NCBI GenBank assembly: GCA_005656395.1
Contig: SRSI01000048.1
Location: forward strand, 372,001 to 436,000
Source of the DNA: Strongyloides papillosus
Lineage: Eukaryota > Nematoda > Chromadorea > Rhabditida > Strongyloididae
Reading direction: 5' to 3'
Length of the DNA: 64,000 bases
Below, piece after piece: positions 22,230-35,414 of this stretch. Both the position numbers and the translations under genes were made by a program. The stretch's first letter is position 1, and each line of letters begins with the position of its first letter. Under the pieces are notes generated by a model, which searched no databases, was not told where the DNA came from, and saw only the letters and a list, made by a program, of their open reading frames with translations.

Positions 22230-25200
22230 GATATATTAGAATATAGGAAAAATATCTTAATATCTAATTATTAATTCAATTATTCTGAAAAAGAAAAATT
22301 AAAAATATAGTATTAATTAATAAATTCCTTAATGCAAATAATATTTTTAAATAATAGCACCCAAATATTTAACATTCTGTTAGAAATAATGCAAAGTTAG
22401 AAATATGTAACAATTAAATGTCCTTTGATTTTATAAATAACAATTTCTTTTAAGACATATATTTTAATGAAGCATGATAGCAAATGATATAGGTATACAA
22501 TTTATACGGAAATATATCATAAAATAGTTTTTTTATAAAAAATTTATATTAATGTAAATAGTAAATGCTATTATATGTATGTCAAAAATTTTTAAGAAGT
22601 ATAAAGTGAGTTAAATCACGAATAGTATGACATTTGAGTACAGAGATATGATGAGTCCATGGAAAAGGTAAAGCATAATTAAACAAATAAATAATATAAA
22701 AATAATTATTCTTAAATAAACAGATTCACTATATTATATACAATAAAACTAATTGTGAATTAATTAGGAGTAAAGAAGTGGATAATTTAATAATTTTCTA
22801 ATATTAGCAAATAAATATATATATTTATTGCATGAAATTAAAAAAAAAAGTCTATAAATATACATTAAAAATTAGAGAATGTAAAAAATGGTGAATAATA
22901 AATAAGATTTTTTATTATTATCTAAATTAACAATGGAATATTCCGTAGTTTCTCAACATATATTAATAAATAATTCTATAATAAAGATATATAAACTAAA
23001 TTTTTTTCAATGTTCTCACAACTTAAATGTGTTTTAAAATATTTTACCCTTACATGTAGAATTGATAATGCTTGATATTTCACAAGATTAAGTATATCAA
23101 AATTTGTTTTGACGTGTTATGAGCTTATAGTTAAAATTTAATGACGGTAAAGGATAGATAAAGTAAAAGTTTATAGTATCATATTAAGACAATAACAGTA
23201 AATAATGTGTTTTTTTTATAAGTACATTTTTTAGGCAAAACTTTTGTAGAAATGGAAATTAGGAAAGTAAAAACAGAGCTAACCTATTTTTTCATAAAAT
23301 TTTAAGCTTTAAGATGAAAATTATCAAATAAATATTTTTATAATTACCAGCTATTTTGAAAATATAATTGTCGTAAAAATGTAGTAACCAAAAATATTTT
23401 TAGGAAGGATAAAAAATAATAAAAAATATTATTAATTTTTTATAACTGTAGATTTAGTTTTATAGAAATCATAACAATGCTTCTAGATATATTGTTCATT
23501 TTTCCCCTAAATTGTAATTAGTAATTCTTCTAGAGGTTTAAAATTATTTATATAAAATTATCATACACGAAAAAATAAATTATGAATCGTGGAAATTCAA
23601 GGAAATAGAGATTATATTTGCTTTATATTTATAGAAGAAAGAAAATAATATAATGTGTGTGAATCAACAGATAATATTAATTGTTTTTGAATTATTATAA
23701 TTAATTATATTATATATATTTAATTGCCATAATTCATATGGTATTTTTTATTTAAAAAGTAAATAGTAGAGGAGAGTAGTTTGATTCAAAAATAAAAAAT
23801 ACATATTTTATTTTTGAACATTTATTCGTTTTGATTGATAAAACTATTAACATTTTAAAAAATTTTTTTATATTTATGAAGTTTTTTCATAAATAGGAAA
23901 ATTTGACAAATAATCTTCATCGTTTTTTGTTAAACCAATATTGTTGTAAACATATCAACAACAAAATAAAAAAACAAAATAGAAAAACATAAAATTAAAA
24001 TTGTTAAAAAAGTTATTAATTTAATACATTTTAACATTAAAAAAATTATACGGGAATCGATGTTGTGTAATTTAATTATTCATACATTTTAACTTATTTA
24101 TATTTTTTCTTTATTTGGTTACTTAATATAATCTGACATTTTTAATAATACAATAATCAAAAATTGTATGTACATTATCATTTAAAAAATATATCTTTTT
24201 TAAAACGATATTAGATATAAAAAATATAATATAACTAAAACATTCTGTAGTCAACTAAAAACATTTTGTTTGATTACAAAATAAGTGAAATATAATTAAT
24301 ATTGGAATTATTATAAATTAGCATAACTTTCATTGATAAATATCTATAAATAGTAGCTTAACTGATATGTATGTTTATAATTTTTATAATTTTCTTAATC
24401 TATCAAATAGAAACACATTATTTCCTTATTTTTTTATAAATATTATATGAAAATAGAGTAGAAAAGTTTAGTAAATAGAGCTACATATTAAAATGTATTT
24501 ATATATTGTTTATTTGACTATGGTTTTAAAAAAATGTATAAGATTTATATTTTCCTCTAATAATAATTATATGAATCACAAATTTACTTTATAAAATCGG
24601 TTGTAGAAAAGCATAAATATTTCTTAATTATTTTTATTTAATAAAGTAAAACTATTGAAAACTTATAATATTTATAAATATAGTCATGCCAAAAATAATT
24701 ATTTTTTGTTTGTTTCTAAAGCTATTTCTAAAGATATCTAAATTTTCATTACTAATTAGTTATTAATTGTATGAACAAATTAATTGTTATTTCAATTTAA
24801 AAATGTATTTGTGATATTATTTAAAAAAAGTTTTTAGTAATTTTCTGGTAAATAGAATTCTAATTATCATAATAATATTTTTCCACCGTGACTTAACATT
24901 TTGCGTGAAAGATATTAACACTGAGGATGTATATTATCTGTGTTAAATATAATTTGTTGTTGATGGGTTAGTTTTATTTCAAATTTAAATGATATGAAAA
25001 ATTTAAAAATTAAAAAATAATTACTTGGAATACATAAACATAGTCTGAAATATCACAGCAAGTATCATGTACTTTTTCTTGAAAACTATACAACAATCAA
25101 TTATGGGAGTATTTTTAAAAAGCATTAAAGTTTGGAAAAAATAAATAATATATTAAAAGTTCATAGAGATTAATAGATTTAATCAAAAATATTAGAAACC

Positions 25201-25578
25201 ATATGAGACGTTTAATACCGTTGTTTTATTTTTATAAAGTACAAGGAACTTCTATAAGAATAGTAGAATAGAAATGTTTGATGTTTATATGGTATTTATG
25301 ACAATCCTAAAAAAGAATTACAATGGTTTCTATCATCATGATAGGATAACTAGGAAATATAGAATGTTTTTTAGGCCTTTAGAATTTGTTAAAATATTTT
25401 TCAAGTACATATTTCCTTCTATACAATTCATGGTATTTTTCTATGACATGCTAAATATATATAATAAATAGATTTTTAAAGGATAATTCCCAAGCGATCC
25501 AGGATTATTAAAATAACATAAAAATTAATTTTTAAAAAAATTTTATACCTAAAATCATTAACAGAAAATAAATTAACA
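22230..25578. other. AT-rich intergenic region, no gene seen
   Basis: About 3.3 kb between the divergent end of the scaffold gene and the 3' end of the methyltransferase gene. A 65-codon frame at 25274-25471 (+) is Phe/Ile/Tyr-rich with no recognisable domain and is not called as a gene. Confidence 0.5.
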
Positions 25579-27611
25579 TTATGTAAGGCTTTTTAATTTT
25601 TTTAATTCAAATTCTAAAGCAGCCTCACAATCGGGAAATGGTTCTAAATCAGCACCTTTGAATATTGATGTTGTTGGATATTTTGTCTGTGTAACATGGA
25701 TTGAATTAAGTGGACATATCATGACTTGATTGATATCCATATCACATGTTGCGTTATATATTTTAGAAAATACTTGTTGTATTTGATGGCGAACTGCTTC
25801 ATGCATCTCCTCATCTCTAGTAACTACATTTATGGCTAAAACTCCAGTATCATTGAGGCATTTTTTCATGTCACTCAATACTTCTGAACTGAAAAAGCGT
25901 GGCGGTGGGCAATTTATTATGTTATCTGAACCAGAACCAGCAATATCAACAAAAATAGCATCATACTTTTTATCCAAAGAGGCTTCTTTTTTGACAAATT
26001 CATAGGCATCATCTATATGAACAACCATTCTTTCAGATGTTGGAAATTTAAAATAATTCTTTGCAATTTTAACTACATCTTCATCAAGATCGACACCAAC
26101 AATAGTTGACTTTGGAAAGAAATCATATAAAAATGAACTAAATAAACCACCACCTATACCAAGAACTAAAATTCTCATTTCAACTTCCTTTCTTTTGATA
26201 AAAACTTTTAAATTTGTCAAAGAAAGTGCTAATAAGAAACTATAATGATATTGACTATTAAGTCTTGTCATATCAACATCCATCTTTCCTTTCACTTTAT
26301 TAAGATAGACTTCAGACTGTATAAGATTAGGACAACCAGTAAAAATTAATTGACGTGAATGAGTATTTGAAATTTTAACATCTATAACTTTCCATTCACC
26401 ATTAATTCTACTTATTCCTTTTTTAACAAGTTTAATATTTTGGGCAGGATTACGTGCTTCAACAAAATTAATTTTAGTATTTTTCATTGACAATGGTGTA
26501 AGACGTCTAACTAAATCTGCAACCTCATCATTGACATCTTTAAGATCACCATATTCTTGATTAGGTAATTTATAAAACATTAATAATCTTGAAACACCAC
26601 AATTTCTTCGTATAATTTCTCTTCCTTTTGTTGTTGAATAAAGATAACCATTACTTTCTTCAACTGATACAACATATACAGCCATTGTTGTAATTTCTCT
26701 AGCATTAGGATCATCAACAACATAAACAATATACCGTTCTTTTTCCTTATCTTTTAAATCAAAAATTTTAAAACTTGATTGTTCCCTAAAATTTTTTGTT
26801 TTATATGTAGCATACATATTAAATTCTCTTTCACTATTAATAACATCTAATATTTCCTCAATATTATTCATTCTTTTTACAGCTTTCATAGTACTATTTT
26901 GCATATATTCCATTGGTATTTCTATAGGCATTGGCATTTTAAATTTTGTAATAACAACAACAAAAACTGGTAATGGAAAATCAGATACTTCACCACCATC
27001 AGCACAATGAAAACGAATAGAATATTGATTTTCACGTCTAAAAACTTCAACAATTTTTGTTAATATATGATCTTGAAGAAGTGAAACAATTATATATTTC
27101 CCAGTTGGTACAAGAACTCTTTTTATTTCACTAAACATTTTTTCTACATCTTCTGTATGAGTATCATCAAATTCTGGAGGAAGCATTGCATCTAAGGTAC
27201 CCTTATCAAAAACGATATTATAATATTCATTTTCCCTTTTGATATCAGTAGCCGATTCCTCTTTGAAAACAAGTTCTGGTCTTACTAAAATATTTCTTCT
27301 TGATTGTGTGGTGATGACACCACTATCAGTATCAATACTTTCAATATTTTTATAACCGTTATCGTATAACTAAAATCATAAATTTTAAATAATTATATAA
27401 ATAATTTTAATAAATATACATTTTCAGCAATAATGGAACTTCCACAACCAACTTGAAGAATCTTATCACTGGGTTTAATGTAATGATCCAAAATATTAGA
27501 AATTATCTCGTAATCACCATACCATTCAAAAGGAGCTTGTTTTTTCTTAAAAAATTTTTCCCAATATGATTTTGTAGCAAAATCTTTAAATTGATCAGGA
27601 AGAATATCCAT
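25579..27611 (-). CDS. METTL13: METTL13-type eEF1A methyltransferase (two domains)
   Basis: Exons 27611-27420 and 27369-25579 (51-bp... GT at 27419 to AG at 27370, about 50 bp) join in phase 0 to give 660 aa; the human protein is about 700 aa. The N-terminal methyltransferase domain has the family signature SYWEKFF and FEWYG (about 15-32), a SAM-binding motif I VGCGSS (54-59), and FDKGTLDAML after the intron. The second domain, near residues 460-640, has its own motif I LGIGGG (about 467-472), acidic VDLDED (about 490) and a motif-IV-like DAIFVDIAGSG. In the family, one domain dimethylates a lysine of elongation factor eEF1A and the other methylates its N-terminus, tuning translation. Both domains keep their SAM loops, so both activities are probably retained. 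Start chosen by homology; no transit peptide. Confidence 0.93.
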
Positions 27612-29191
27612 AATTGAGGAGAAATGAATAAATGCCTAAAAAATAGTAATTTTTAAAACATGTACAAATTATTCGAGTGCCTGAAGAAAGTTTTAAGAGT
27701 GAATCGTAAATATACTATTGGTAAAATATATATCTTCTATGTACATGAAACTTCTCTTTTATTTTATTTAAAGTGTATCTTTTTATATTACAATTGTAAT
27801 TTATAGATTAATAGTTTATTAAAAGATTTTATCTGTAGAAATGTGTGAAAAAAGTTAATTTTTGTATTTTTGGAGAACTCTAATTAATTACTTCTTCTTT
27901 TTTACTTAAACATACTTTGATTTAATACTATATTGTTAGTTATAAAAACTAATAAATTAAACTGTTAAAGCTTTACATTATAAATTATACTTGTTTATGG
28001 TATTTTAAAACAACAAATTCAAAAACATAATTAAAAATAAATGAAAATTATGAAAAAACTTCGAAAATTAATACTGTTGTTATGAATTTTAATACTATTT
28101 TCAACGAAAGTATGTAATTCCGAAGTTTCACTTAAAGTAAAAATAGAATAATATGAGAATAATTTAATAATCTGATTTCTGATTGCCAAATAAATATAAA
28201 AAGTATTTACCTCACATTTGAGTTGTGAATTAATTAATATTAAATCAATGTAGAGGTTATGATTATCTTTACGATTTTAAAAACATTATGAATAATCGAC
28301 TATTAATGTGTATATAATTAAATACATTTCCAGCAACAGATAATCTTTGTTCGTAATATTTTAGAATATTTTTTATCCTCCAGACTAACAAACTTCAAAT
28401 ATATAAAAGATGACGCTTAAATCTTAAAACTATTAATAAACGTTCGTTGTAATTTATTCAAATTAAAAAAATTTGCAAACTTTTTTTCCATTTCCTCATT
28501 TAAAATAAATGTTAGAAAATTCAGAATATATTTGTATTCATTGTATTTCTAGAGTCGTCAATTAATAAATCATTAAAATAAAATTATAAAAAACAAACAA
28601 TTTATTTTATTGAATATTCAAGTATTTACTATATAGGATTTTTGAGTCTACTATAAAATTTATTTCACAAAGCTAAGATGATATTTAATATTTCATTTTT
28701 TAAATATTTGATATAATCTGTTAGATTATTTATAAATCTTATGAATTATTCTAAATGTCATTCCCACTAAAAATAATAACATAGATTAATGTTAGGGATG
28801 TCTAATAAAAACAAGAAAATGTTTTGTTTTATTTTAAAATGTTTTGTAGCATTTAAAATTGTTTTACATTCATTTCTAGAGAATACTTTTATTAGTGAAT
28901 AATTTTAATAAAAAATGTTAATACAAAAATAGCATTCCAAACTTGTAAGATTCTTTCAAGTAAAATAAAATGTATTCTATTTTTGGTAACATTTTAATAA
29001 ATAATTTTAATATCGGTTATTTTACAAACAAGTGATTTAACAATTTGGGTAATTATAAAAATTTAGTAGAAACCTCGATTTTTAATAATATCATTTAACT
29101 GCAATTTTTTTACAACGAATATGTTTTTATAAAATTGGTGTAATGTTAATTGAGAAATTTTAAAAGAGTTAGACTTTTATTTTTATAAAAT
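27612..29191. other. Bidirectional AT-rich intergenic region
   Basis: About 1.6 kb between the divergently transcribed methyltransferase and MPP-beta genes, so it should hold both promoters. No additional gene seen. Confidence 0.5.
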
Positions 29192-30647
29192 ATGAAACTT
29201 GCAAAATTAGGAAGTTCATTATCTAGAATTCTATTAAATAATGGTAGGATAGGTGTAAGAGGATACCAATCTCAAGCTGTTGTTAATCATTCAGCTGATT
29301 GGATATTACCAGAAACGAAAATTACAACACTTGCATCAGGTTTCCGTGTAGCTTCAGAAGACAGTAAACTTCCAACAGCAACGGTAGGTGTATGGGTTAA
29401 TGCTGGTAGTCGTTTTGAGAATGATCAAAATAATGGTGTAGCACATTTCTCTGAACATATGGCTTTTAAAGGTACCAATAAAAGAAGTCAAATGGATCTT
29501 GAATTAGAAGTTGAGAATAACGGTATTCTTTTAAATGCTTATACTTCTAGAGAACAAACTGTTTATTATGCTAAATGTCCCTCAACACACATTGAACAAG
29601 GTTAGTTAGAATTTATTTTTACTTTTTTACAAGCATTTATTTTTAGCTGTTGAAATACTTTCCGACATTCTTCTTAATAGTTTGTATAGAGAACGTGAAA
29701 TAGAAATAGAACGAGATGTAATAATACGTGAGTATCAAGAAATCGAACAAACTGTTAAGGAAGTTTTATTTGATCGCTTACATGAGGAGGCGTATAAAGA
29801 TTCACCATTAGCTAGAACAATTTTAGGACCAATTAAAAATATAAAATCAATTTCTAGGAGTGATCTAAATAAATATGTCCAAGATTACTACCAAGGACCT
29901 AAAATGGTTCTAGCAGCTGCAGGTGGTGTAAATCACGATGAATTAGTAAAATTAGCAGATAAATATTTTGCTAAAGTAAAACGAGACAACTTAAAAGAAG
30001 TTATCTATGAACCAGGAGTATTTAAAGGATGCCATCAAATTATCAATGATAATCGTATGCCAACTATTCATGGTGCTTTATGTGTTGAAGGTACCAGTTG
30101 GACACATGCTGATAATTTAGCTATGATGATAGCTCATATGTTGATAGGTACATGGAATTGTACACAAGCTTCAGGTATTGGTACACCATCAAGATTAGCT
30201 TCAAGATTAGGACCAAATAATACAGTAGAAAATTTCATGGCATTTAGTACAAATTATGTTGATACTGGATTAACTGGTGTTTATTTTGAGATAGGGAAAA
30301 ATGATGCCAAGATGATGTGTGATGCTATAATTGATGAGTGGAGAAGCTTGACAGAATTTGATGATTCTAAATCTCTAGAAGAGACTAAAACCGCACTTCT
30401 TGCAAATACAGCTATGACTTTAGATGGAACAACGCCGGTTTGTGAGGACATCGGTCGTCAAATACTTTGTTATGGGAGAAGAGTGCCATTAGCAGAGATA
30501 GAAGCACGAATAAATGTTGTAACTGTCGAAACAATTCGTGATATTGCAAAAAAATATTTCTTTAATAAACCTTATGCTTGTACAATAATTGGTCCAGAGA
30601 ATGATTGGCCAAGTGAAAAGTATATCAAGGAAAGATTGATGTTATAA
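29192..30647 (+). CDS. mppb-1: Mitochondrial processing peptidase beta subunit
   Basis: Exons 29192-29600 and 29647-30647 (46-bp intron) give 469 aa, the usual length. The N-terminus is a mitochondrial presequence rich in Lys/Arg/Ser and lacking acids ([14 protein letters not shown]), with a cleavage region near R-G-Y-Q-S. The inverted zinc motif H-x-x-E-H is intact (H85-F-S-E88-H89) and is followed by MAFKGT, and the distal zinc-ligand region [14 protein letters not shown] is present. The protein removes presequences from imported precursors in the matrix, as a dimer with the glycine-loop alpha subunit. The relative UCR-1/core 1 of complex III usually has a degenerate metal site, so the intact motif favours the catalytic peptidase subunit. 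The Ser between H and E (usually Leu) is at a variable position. Confidence 0.93.
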
Positions 30648-31215
30648 TAATTATGTTTACTGTTTTTTTATTTTATACAAATTTTTCACCTAACAAACTT
30701 TTGTTAGATATTTTTATAATATAAATAGATGCATCATTTTTTAATACCAATTACCTAAATATTTTTGTTTATTCTTTCTATTATCTTCATCATATAATAT
30801 ATTATCTTCTAAAAACATACCAATTTTTCATATTTTTTTCTGCAGACAAATGTTCATTATCTTATAAAAGCAAAAATAAAAAATTTCAGTATATACATTT
30901 AAAGTTATTTCCCTAATATTTTATCTAGAAATTATCATATATTATTTGATATTAATTCAATTCTAATTTCGTGCTATTTTTGACGAAATATATTAAATAA
31001 TCGGAGTATTGTAGCACATTAATTTCGCGTGTCTGTCGCGTTGTCCAGAAATTAACATTGACGAATATAAATTGCGTCATTTTAAATAATATGAAGGTTC
31101 TTTAGTCATTCTAATCATAAATTCTTTAAATTGAATAGAAGTTATGATTCAGGAACTATTTTTTATCTCAATGATAATATTTACAAAATAAATGAAACAT
31201 TGAAAATATTATCAT

Positions 31216-31279
31216 TAGAATGTTATCAAATGTAATCATATTTATTAAAATTATAATGATCATTATTGATAACATTCTA
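31216..31279. repeat. Inverted repeat, perfect 14-bp arms
   Basis: TAGAATGTTATCAA (31216-31229) and its exact complement TTGATAACATTCTA (31266-31279) with a 36-bp spacer. It could be a hairpin, the ends of a tiny MITE, or chance in AT-rich DNA. Confidence 0.6.
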
Positions 31280-32740
31280 GATACTCAATTTTCACATAAA
31301 AATCACATAATGTAACGTTAAGACATTCAAAATTACACTCCTTCTGACTACTCTACATTTCAAAGATCATTCATAAAATATATATTCATTTTTACTTTTT
31401 ATACGTATACTATTATGTCTTTTTAATTTTTCCTCTAACATTAAATATATAATCTTTCACTCCTCCATCCTCTATATCGTTTTAATTTTTAAAGTTAAAT
31501 GTAAATATTTAAAACATCAAAGTAGCATATTTATATACCTATCAATTTATAAAAAAAGTGTGTAGATTTGCGTAGTTGTGAATCTTTTAACTTAATTTGA
31601 AGACAGAATAATTTCTTTTTCATTTTAACTTTTATATTCTTTTATCTTTCCATATTTCTAATTTATTTTCTACCTCATATATTTTTTCCTTTTAATATAG
31701 AATTTTTAACATGAAAGTCATGAGACTCATTTTTTTATAACACGGTGTATTAAGATTTTATCAATCACATAGAATATCTAAATTATTTACATATATATAT
31801 TTTTGTGTAAAAATTGCACTTTTAAATTATAAAAAAGTTACATAAAAATTTCAATTGTTCGTTTTTAACATAATTTATCAGTAAAATTCATTTAAACAAA
31901 TTACTAATTCTTTTATCATGTAAGAATTGTGTTTGTAAGAAATTAACTAAAAATGTTGACTTGGAAAATCACAACCTACTTTTTTTCCTATTTCTTTTTA
32001 CTTACGTAAATTATCAAATGGTTGCAATATAATCATGATACTGCATCTTTACTAAACAGTGATAAATCAAGATTTATTAAAAATTTTAAACTCTTTAAAT
32101 TGATAAGAATAATGTCATTGAGGAATATGTGCAATAATTTTACTAAAAAAATTTAACTGACTTCATAAAGAAAGTTTACCTACGTAAGCTCGCTGATTGA
32201 TTTTAATTATATTTACATAGTCAAACTTTTTGTATCTAATAAAATCGATGATCTCAGACACATTTCTTTGAATTATAACAATTGAAAACTAATTTATCCT
32301 ATACCCAGACATCCATAGAAAAAAACAAAGTCTTTTAAATATTATTTTTTAATTAAAAAACAAACAAATTAAGGGCACCGATTAGTTATTAATATTATTT
32401 CACTATGAACTAAATATTTTCAAGTATTTTATGAAGATATTTTGTTTGTACAAACATTAACTTAAAATGAAAATATGCTCATATTTCTATTCAAAAGTTG
32501 TTAGAAATAAAGTAAGTGTAAAAAACATTTCAATTACATCATTATCAAAAAATAAATAGAAAACTTTCTTATAAAATAGTTGATAAATTTCTTCCATTCT
32601 AAAATTTAGAGCTTAATTTTTTCTTTAAGAATATATTAAATTATTTTCTAAAACTCTTATTATCAATTATTTTTTAATTACATACTTTCCTCTTTACCCA
32701 TTTTTATGATGTGTAGAAAGAAAATTACTGATTGAAAAAT

Positions 32741-32902
32741 ATGCTGTCTGAAATATCCGTGTTGAGGTCATCGACTATGCACGTAATTAAAAAACTAATC
32801 TCTGAGAGTTTGCAGTACGCGCATGTAGCTCTTGAAAAGATATTCTGCGACCTCTTTCATTTCTGTGTACAAACGAAGAGGAAATCCTATTCTTGCATTT
32901 GA
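32741..32902 (+). CDS. Possible short ORF, 53 aa, in a GC-richer patch
   Basis: ATG at 32741 opens a 53-codon frame to TGA at 32900-32902. Its composition (S, L, H, C, K, Q, mixed third positions) is unlike the surrounding AT-rich noncoding DNA, and the frame starts exactly where the GC rise begins. The peptide starts MLSEISVLRSSTM, has no signal peptide and no domain I recognise. It lies 410 bp before the citrate synthase ATG on the same strand. It may be a small protein, an isolated relic of an older gene, or part of an RNA. Low confidence. Confidence 0.25.
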   Translation: MLSEISVLRSSTMHVIKKLISESLQYAHVALEKIFCDLFHFCVQTKRKSYSCI

Positions 32903-33312
32903 TCTTGAATGCATTATTATTGCTACTGTATATGTGAATTCTCAAAGTTTATAGAATTAAAGTTGTTAGTAAAATTTTTTTAACTTCCTATTTTAAGTAT
33001 TTTTCTTTGCAATCAAATTTTGAAAAATGTTGACATTGAAAAAATTTTAGATATATTTTCTTGGTATTTATATTTCATAGCAAAATTTTCTGCATTGTGT
33101 AAATATAAAATATCAAGAAAAATGACCAAAGTATATAACAAGGGGCATATGTCATTTGGAGAAACATTTACATTCCCAATAAAATATTTAAATTTTGTTC
33201 TAATTTATAAATAAATATTTTTTAAACAAATAAAATTGTTTTTATTTATTAATATTCAAAATATTTTCAGATTAGTGTTTCTTCTTCGCTACCAAACTAA
33301 TTTTATTTTAAT

Positions 33313-34767
33313 ATGTCTGCTATTTCATCTTTTGCCCGTCGTTCATTGTTAGTCTCTAAGGTAAATTAAATTTTTCTCTGTATTATTTTAATTAAATATT
33401 AATTTTTTTTATAGAATGTAAGTCCATTATTCAGTGCTCAAGCTTCAATGTGTTCTGAAACAACTAACCTTAAAGAGGTCCTTGCAAAGAAGATTCCTGA
33501 ACATAATAAGAAAGTTAAAGATTTCCGTGCAAAACATGGTGGAGATAAAGTTCAAGATGTTACAATTGATATGATTTACGGTGGTATGCGTTCCATGAAG
33601 GGAATGGTAACTGAAACATCCGTCCTTGATCCAGAAGAAGGTATTCGTTTCCGTGGATATTCTATTCCAGAATGCCAAAAATTACTTCCAAAAGCTCCAG
33701 GTGGTGAAGAACCACTCCCAGAAGCTATTTGGTGGCTTCTTTGTACAGGAGATATCCCAACTGATAAACAAGTTGCTGCTATCTCTAAAGAATGGGCTGC
33801 TCGTGCTGAACTTCCAGAACACGTTGTTCGTATGCTCGACAATTTCCCATCAAATCTCCATCCAATGTCTCAATTAGTTGCAGCTGCTGCTGCTCTTAAT
33901 TCTGAATCTAAGTTTGCTCAAGCTTACGCTAATGGAGTACACAAAAGTACATATTGGGAGTACACTTATGAAGATTCTATGAATCTTTTAGCTAAATTAC
34001 CAACTATTGCTGCTATGATTTATCGTAATTTATATCGTGATGGAACTTCCGTAGGAGTCATCGATACTAAAAAAGATTGGTCAGCTAACTTTGCCTCAAT
34101 GCTTGGATATGAAGATCCACTTTTCACTGAACTTCTTCGTCTCTACCTCGTTATTCACTCTGATCATGAAGGTGGAAATGTCTCAGCTCACACTTCTCAT
34201 CTTGTTGGTTCTGCTCTCTCTGATCCATATCTTTCATTCTCCGCTGCTATGGCTGGATTAGCTGGACCACTCCATGGACTTGCTAATCAAGAAGTTCTTA
34301 TTTTCCTTAGTAAAATGACAAAAGATCTCGGAACTAGTTACTCTGAGGAAGATCTTCGTAAATGGGTATGGAATCACCTTAAGAGTGGTCAAGTTGTCCC
34401 AGGATATGGACATGCTGTTCTTAGAAAAACTGATCCACGTTACACTTGCCAACGTGAATTTGCTCTTAAGCATCTTCCAAATGACGATTTATTCAAACTT
34501 GTATCTACCCTCTACAAGGTAACTCCAAATGTACTCCTTGAACAAGGAAAAGCTAAAAATCCATGGCCAAATGTTGATGCTCACTCAGGAGTACTTCTTC
34601 AACACTTTGGATTAAAAGAAATGAACTATTATACTGTACTCTTTGGAGTATCACGTGCTCTTGGATGCCTTTCACAACTTATATGGGCTCGCGGTATGGG
34701 ACTTCCACTTGAAAGACCAAAGTCTCATTCAACTGAAGGATTAATGAAACTTGTTAGCAAGAAGTAG
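33313..34767 (+). CDS. cts-1: Citrate synthase, mitochondrial
   Basis: Exons 33313-33360 and 33415-34767 (54-bp intron, phase 0) give 466 aa, the normal length. The first exon and start of the second encode a mitochondrial presequence ([16 protein letters not shown]). The enzyme condenses acetyl-CoA with oxaloacetate in the matrix, the entry step of the TCA cycle. The catalytic triad is visible: His in PLHGLANQ (about 303), His in PGYGHAVLR (about 349) and Asp in NVDAHSG (about 404), plus the oxaloacetate-binding DPRY context. Codon usage is noticeably richer in C at third positions than in neighbours, as expected for a highly expressed gene. A TTTTCAG at 33264-33270, about 42 bp before the ATG, is a likely spliced-leader acceptor. 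Confidence 0.97.
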
Positions 34768-35414
34768 ATAAATAGACTGTTTTTAAACTATTTAGTTGAT
34801 CATATATACTAGAAATTATTTTTCTCCAAATACATTTCACCTATTTTTTTTAATTAATTAAAATGCATATAGAAATTTTAATTGCTCATCAATTTTTATT
34901 GAAAGCGATTGTTTAACAAACAAAAAATAATAAAATGTTATTTTTTTCGTAATGGTTATTAAAAATTTAGAGTGATATTTTTTCTAATTATATAATTAAC
35001 AAAAATGATATCTTTCACATAATATAATAGAAGTATTGGAAGGTATTTTGTTAAATTGCTTTGAAAAATAAACTACCTATGAGATAAAGATTAACTATTT
35101 CTAAAAATGCTCTTTGATAAATTAAATACAATGAGAATTTGTATAAGTTTAAAACTACTTGTACTTTTAATTTACCTTATTAATTTTAAAAGCGTTACAA
35201 CAATATACTCATTCTAAAGACTAGACTCTCAAGATTTTGTAAAGTCATTTTATATAAGAATATTAATGGGATATTATTAATAGGAGGGTCTCCTTCAGAA
35301 TAAGTTTTCTTTAAACTACTAATTACTTGTTTTCATTGCTTTATCACTTTGTACAAGAAAAGTTTTTTCATAATTTAAAATATTCTGTAGGAGGATAAAT
35401 TATTGTTCAATAAT
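34768..35414. other. Intergenic region, no gene seen
   Basis: About 650 bp of AT-rich sequence holding the 3' end of citrate synthase and the promoter of the ceramide synthase gene. Confidence 0.5.

Larger units (their letters stand above)
30648..33312. other. AT-rich intergenic region upstream of citrate synthase
   Basis: About 2.7 kb. It contains an ATTGCGTCAT bZIP-like site (31071-31080), a 14-bp inverted repeat (31216-31279), a GC-richer short ORF (32741-32902) and a TTTTCAG ending at 33270 that is a likely trans-splice acceptor for citrate synthase. Nothing else recognised. Confidence 0.5.

Noticed and set aside
25274..25471. 65-codon frame on + strand
   Set aside because: Phe/Tyr/Ile-rich low-complexity translation without domain or splice context; expected by chance in AT-rich DNA.
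29192..30647. Complex III core protein UCR-1
   Set aside because: The HxxEH zinc site and distal Glu region are intact, favouring the catalytic MPP-beta subunit.
33445..33842. Minus-strand frames within citrate synthase (33445-33678, 33576-33842, 34258-34473)
   Set aside because: Shadows of the citrate synthase coding strand.
35403..35414. Upstream TTG start for the ceramide synthase and similar TTG starts (F-box 9034, convertase 54408, acyl-CoA synthetase 38652)
   Set aside because: Nuclear genes of animals start at ATG; the in-frame ATG or an upstream exon supplies the start.
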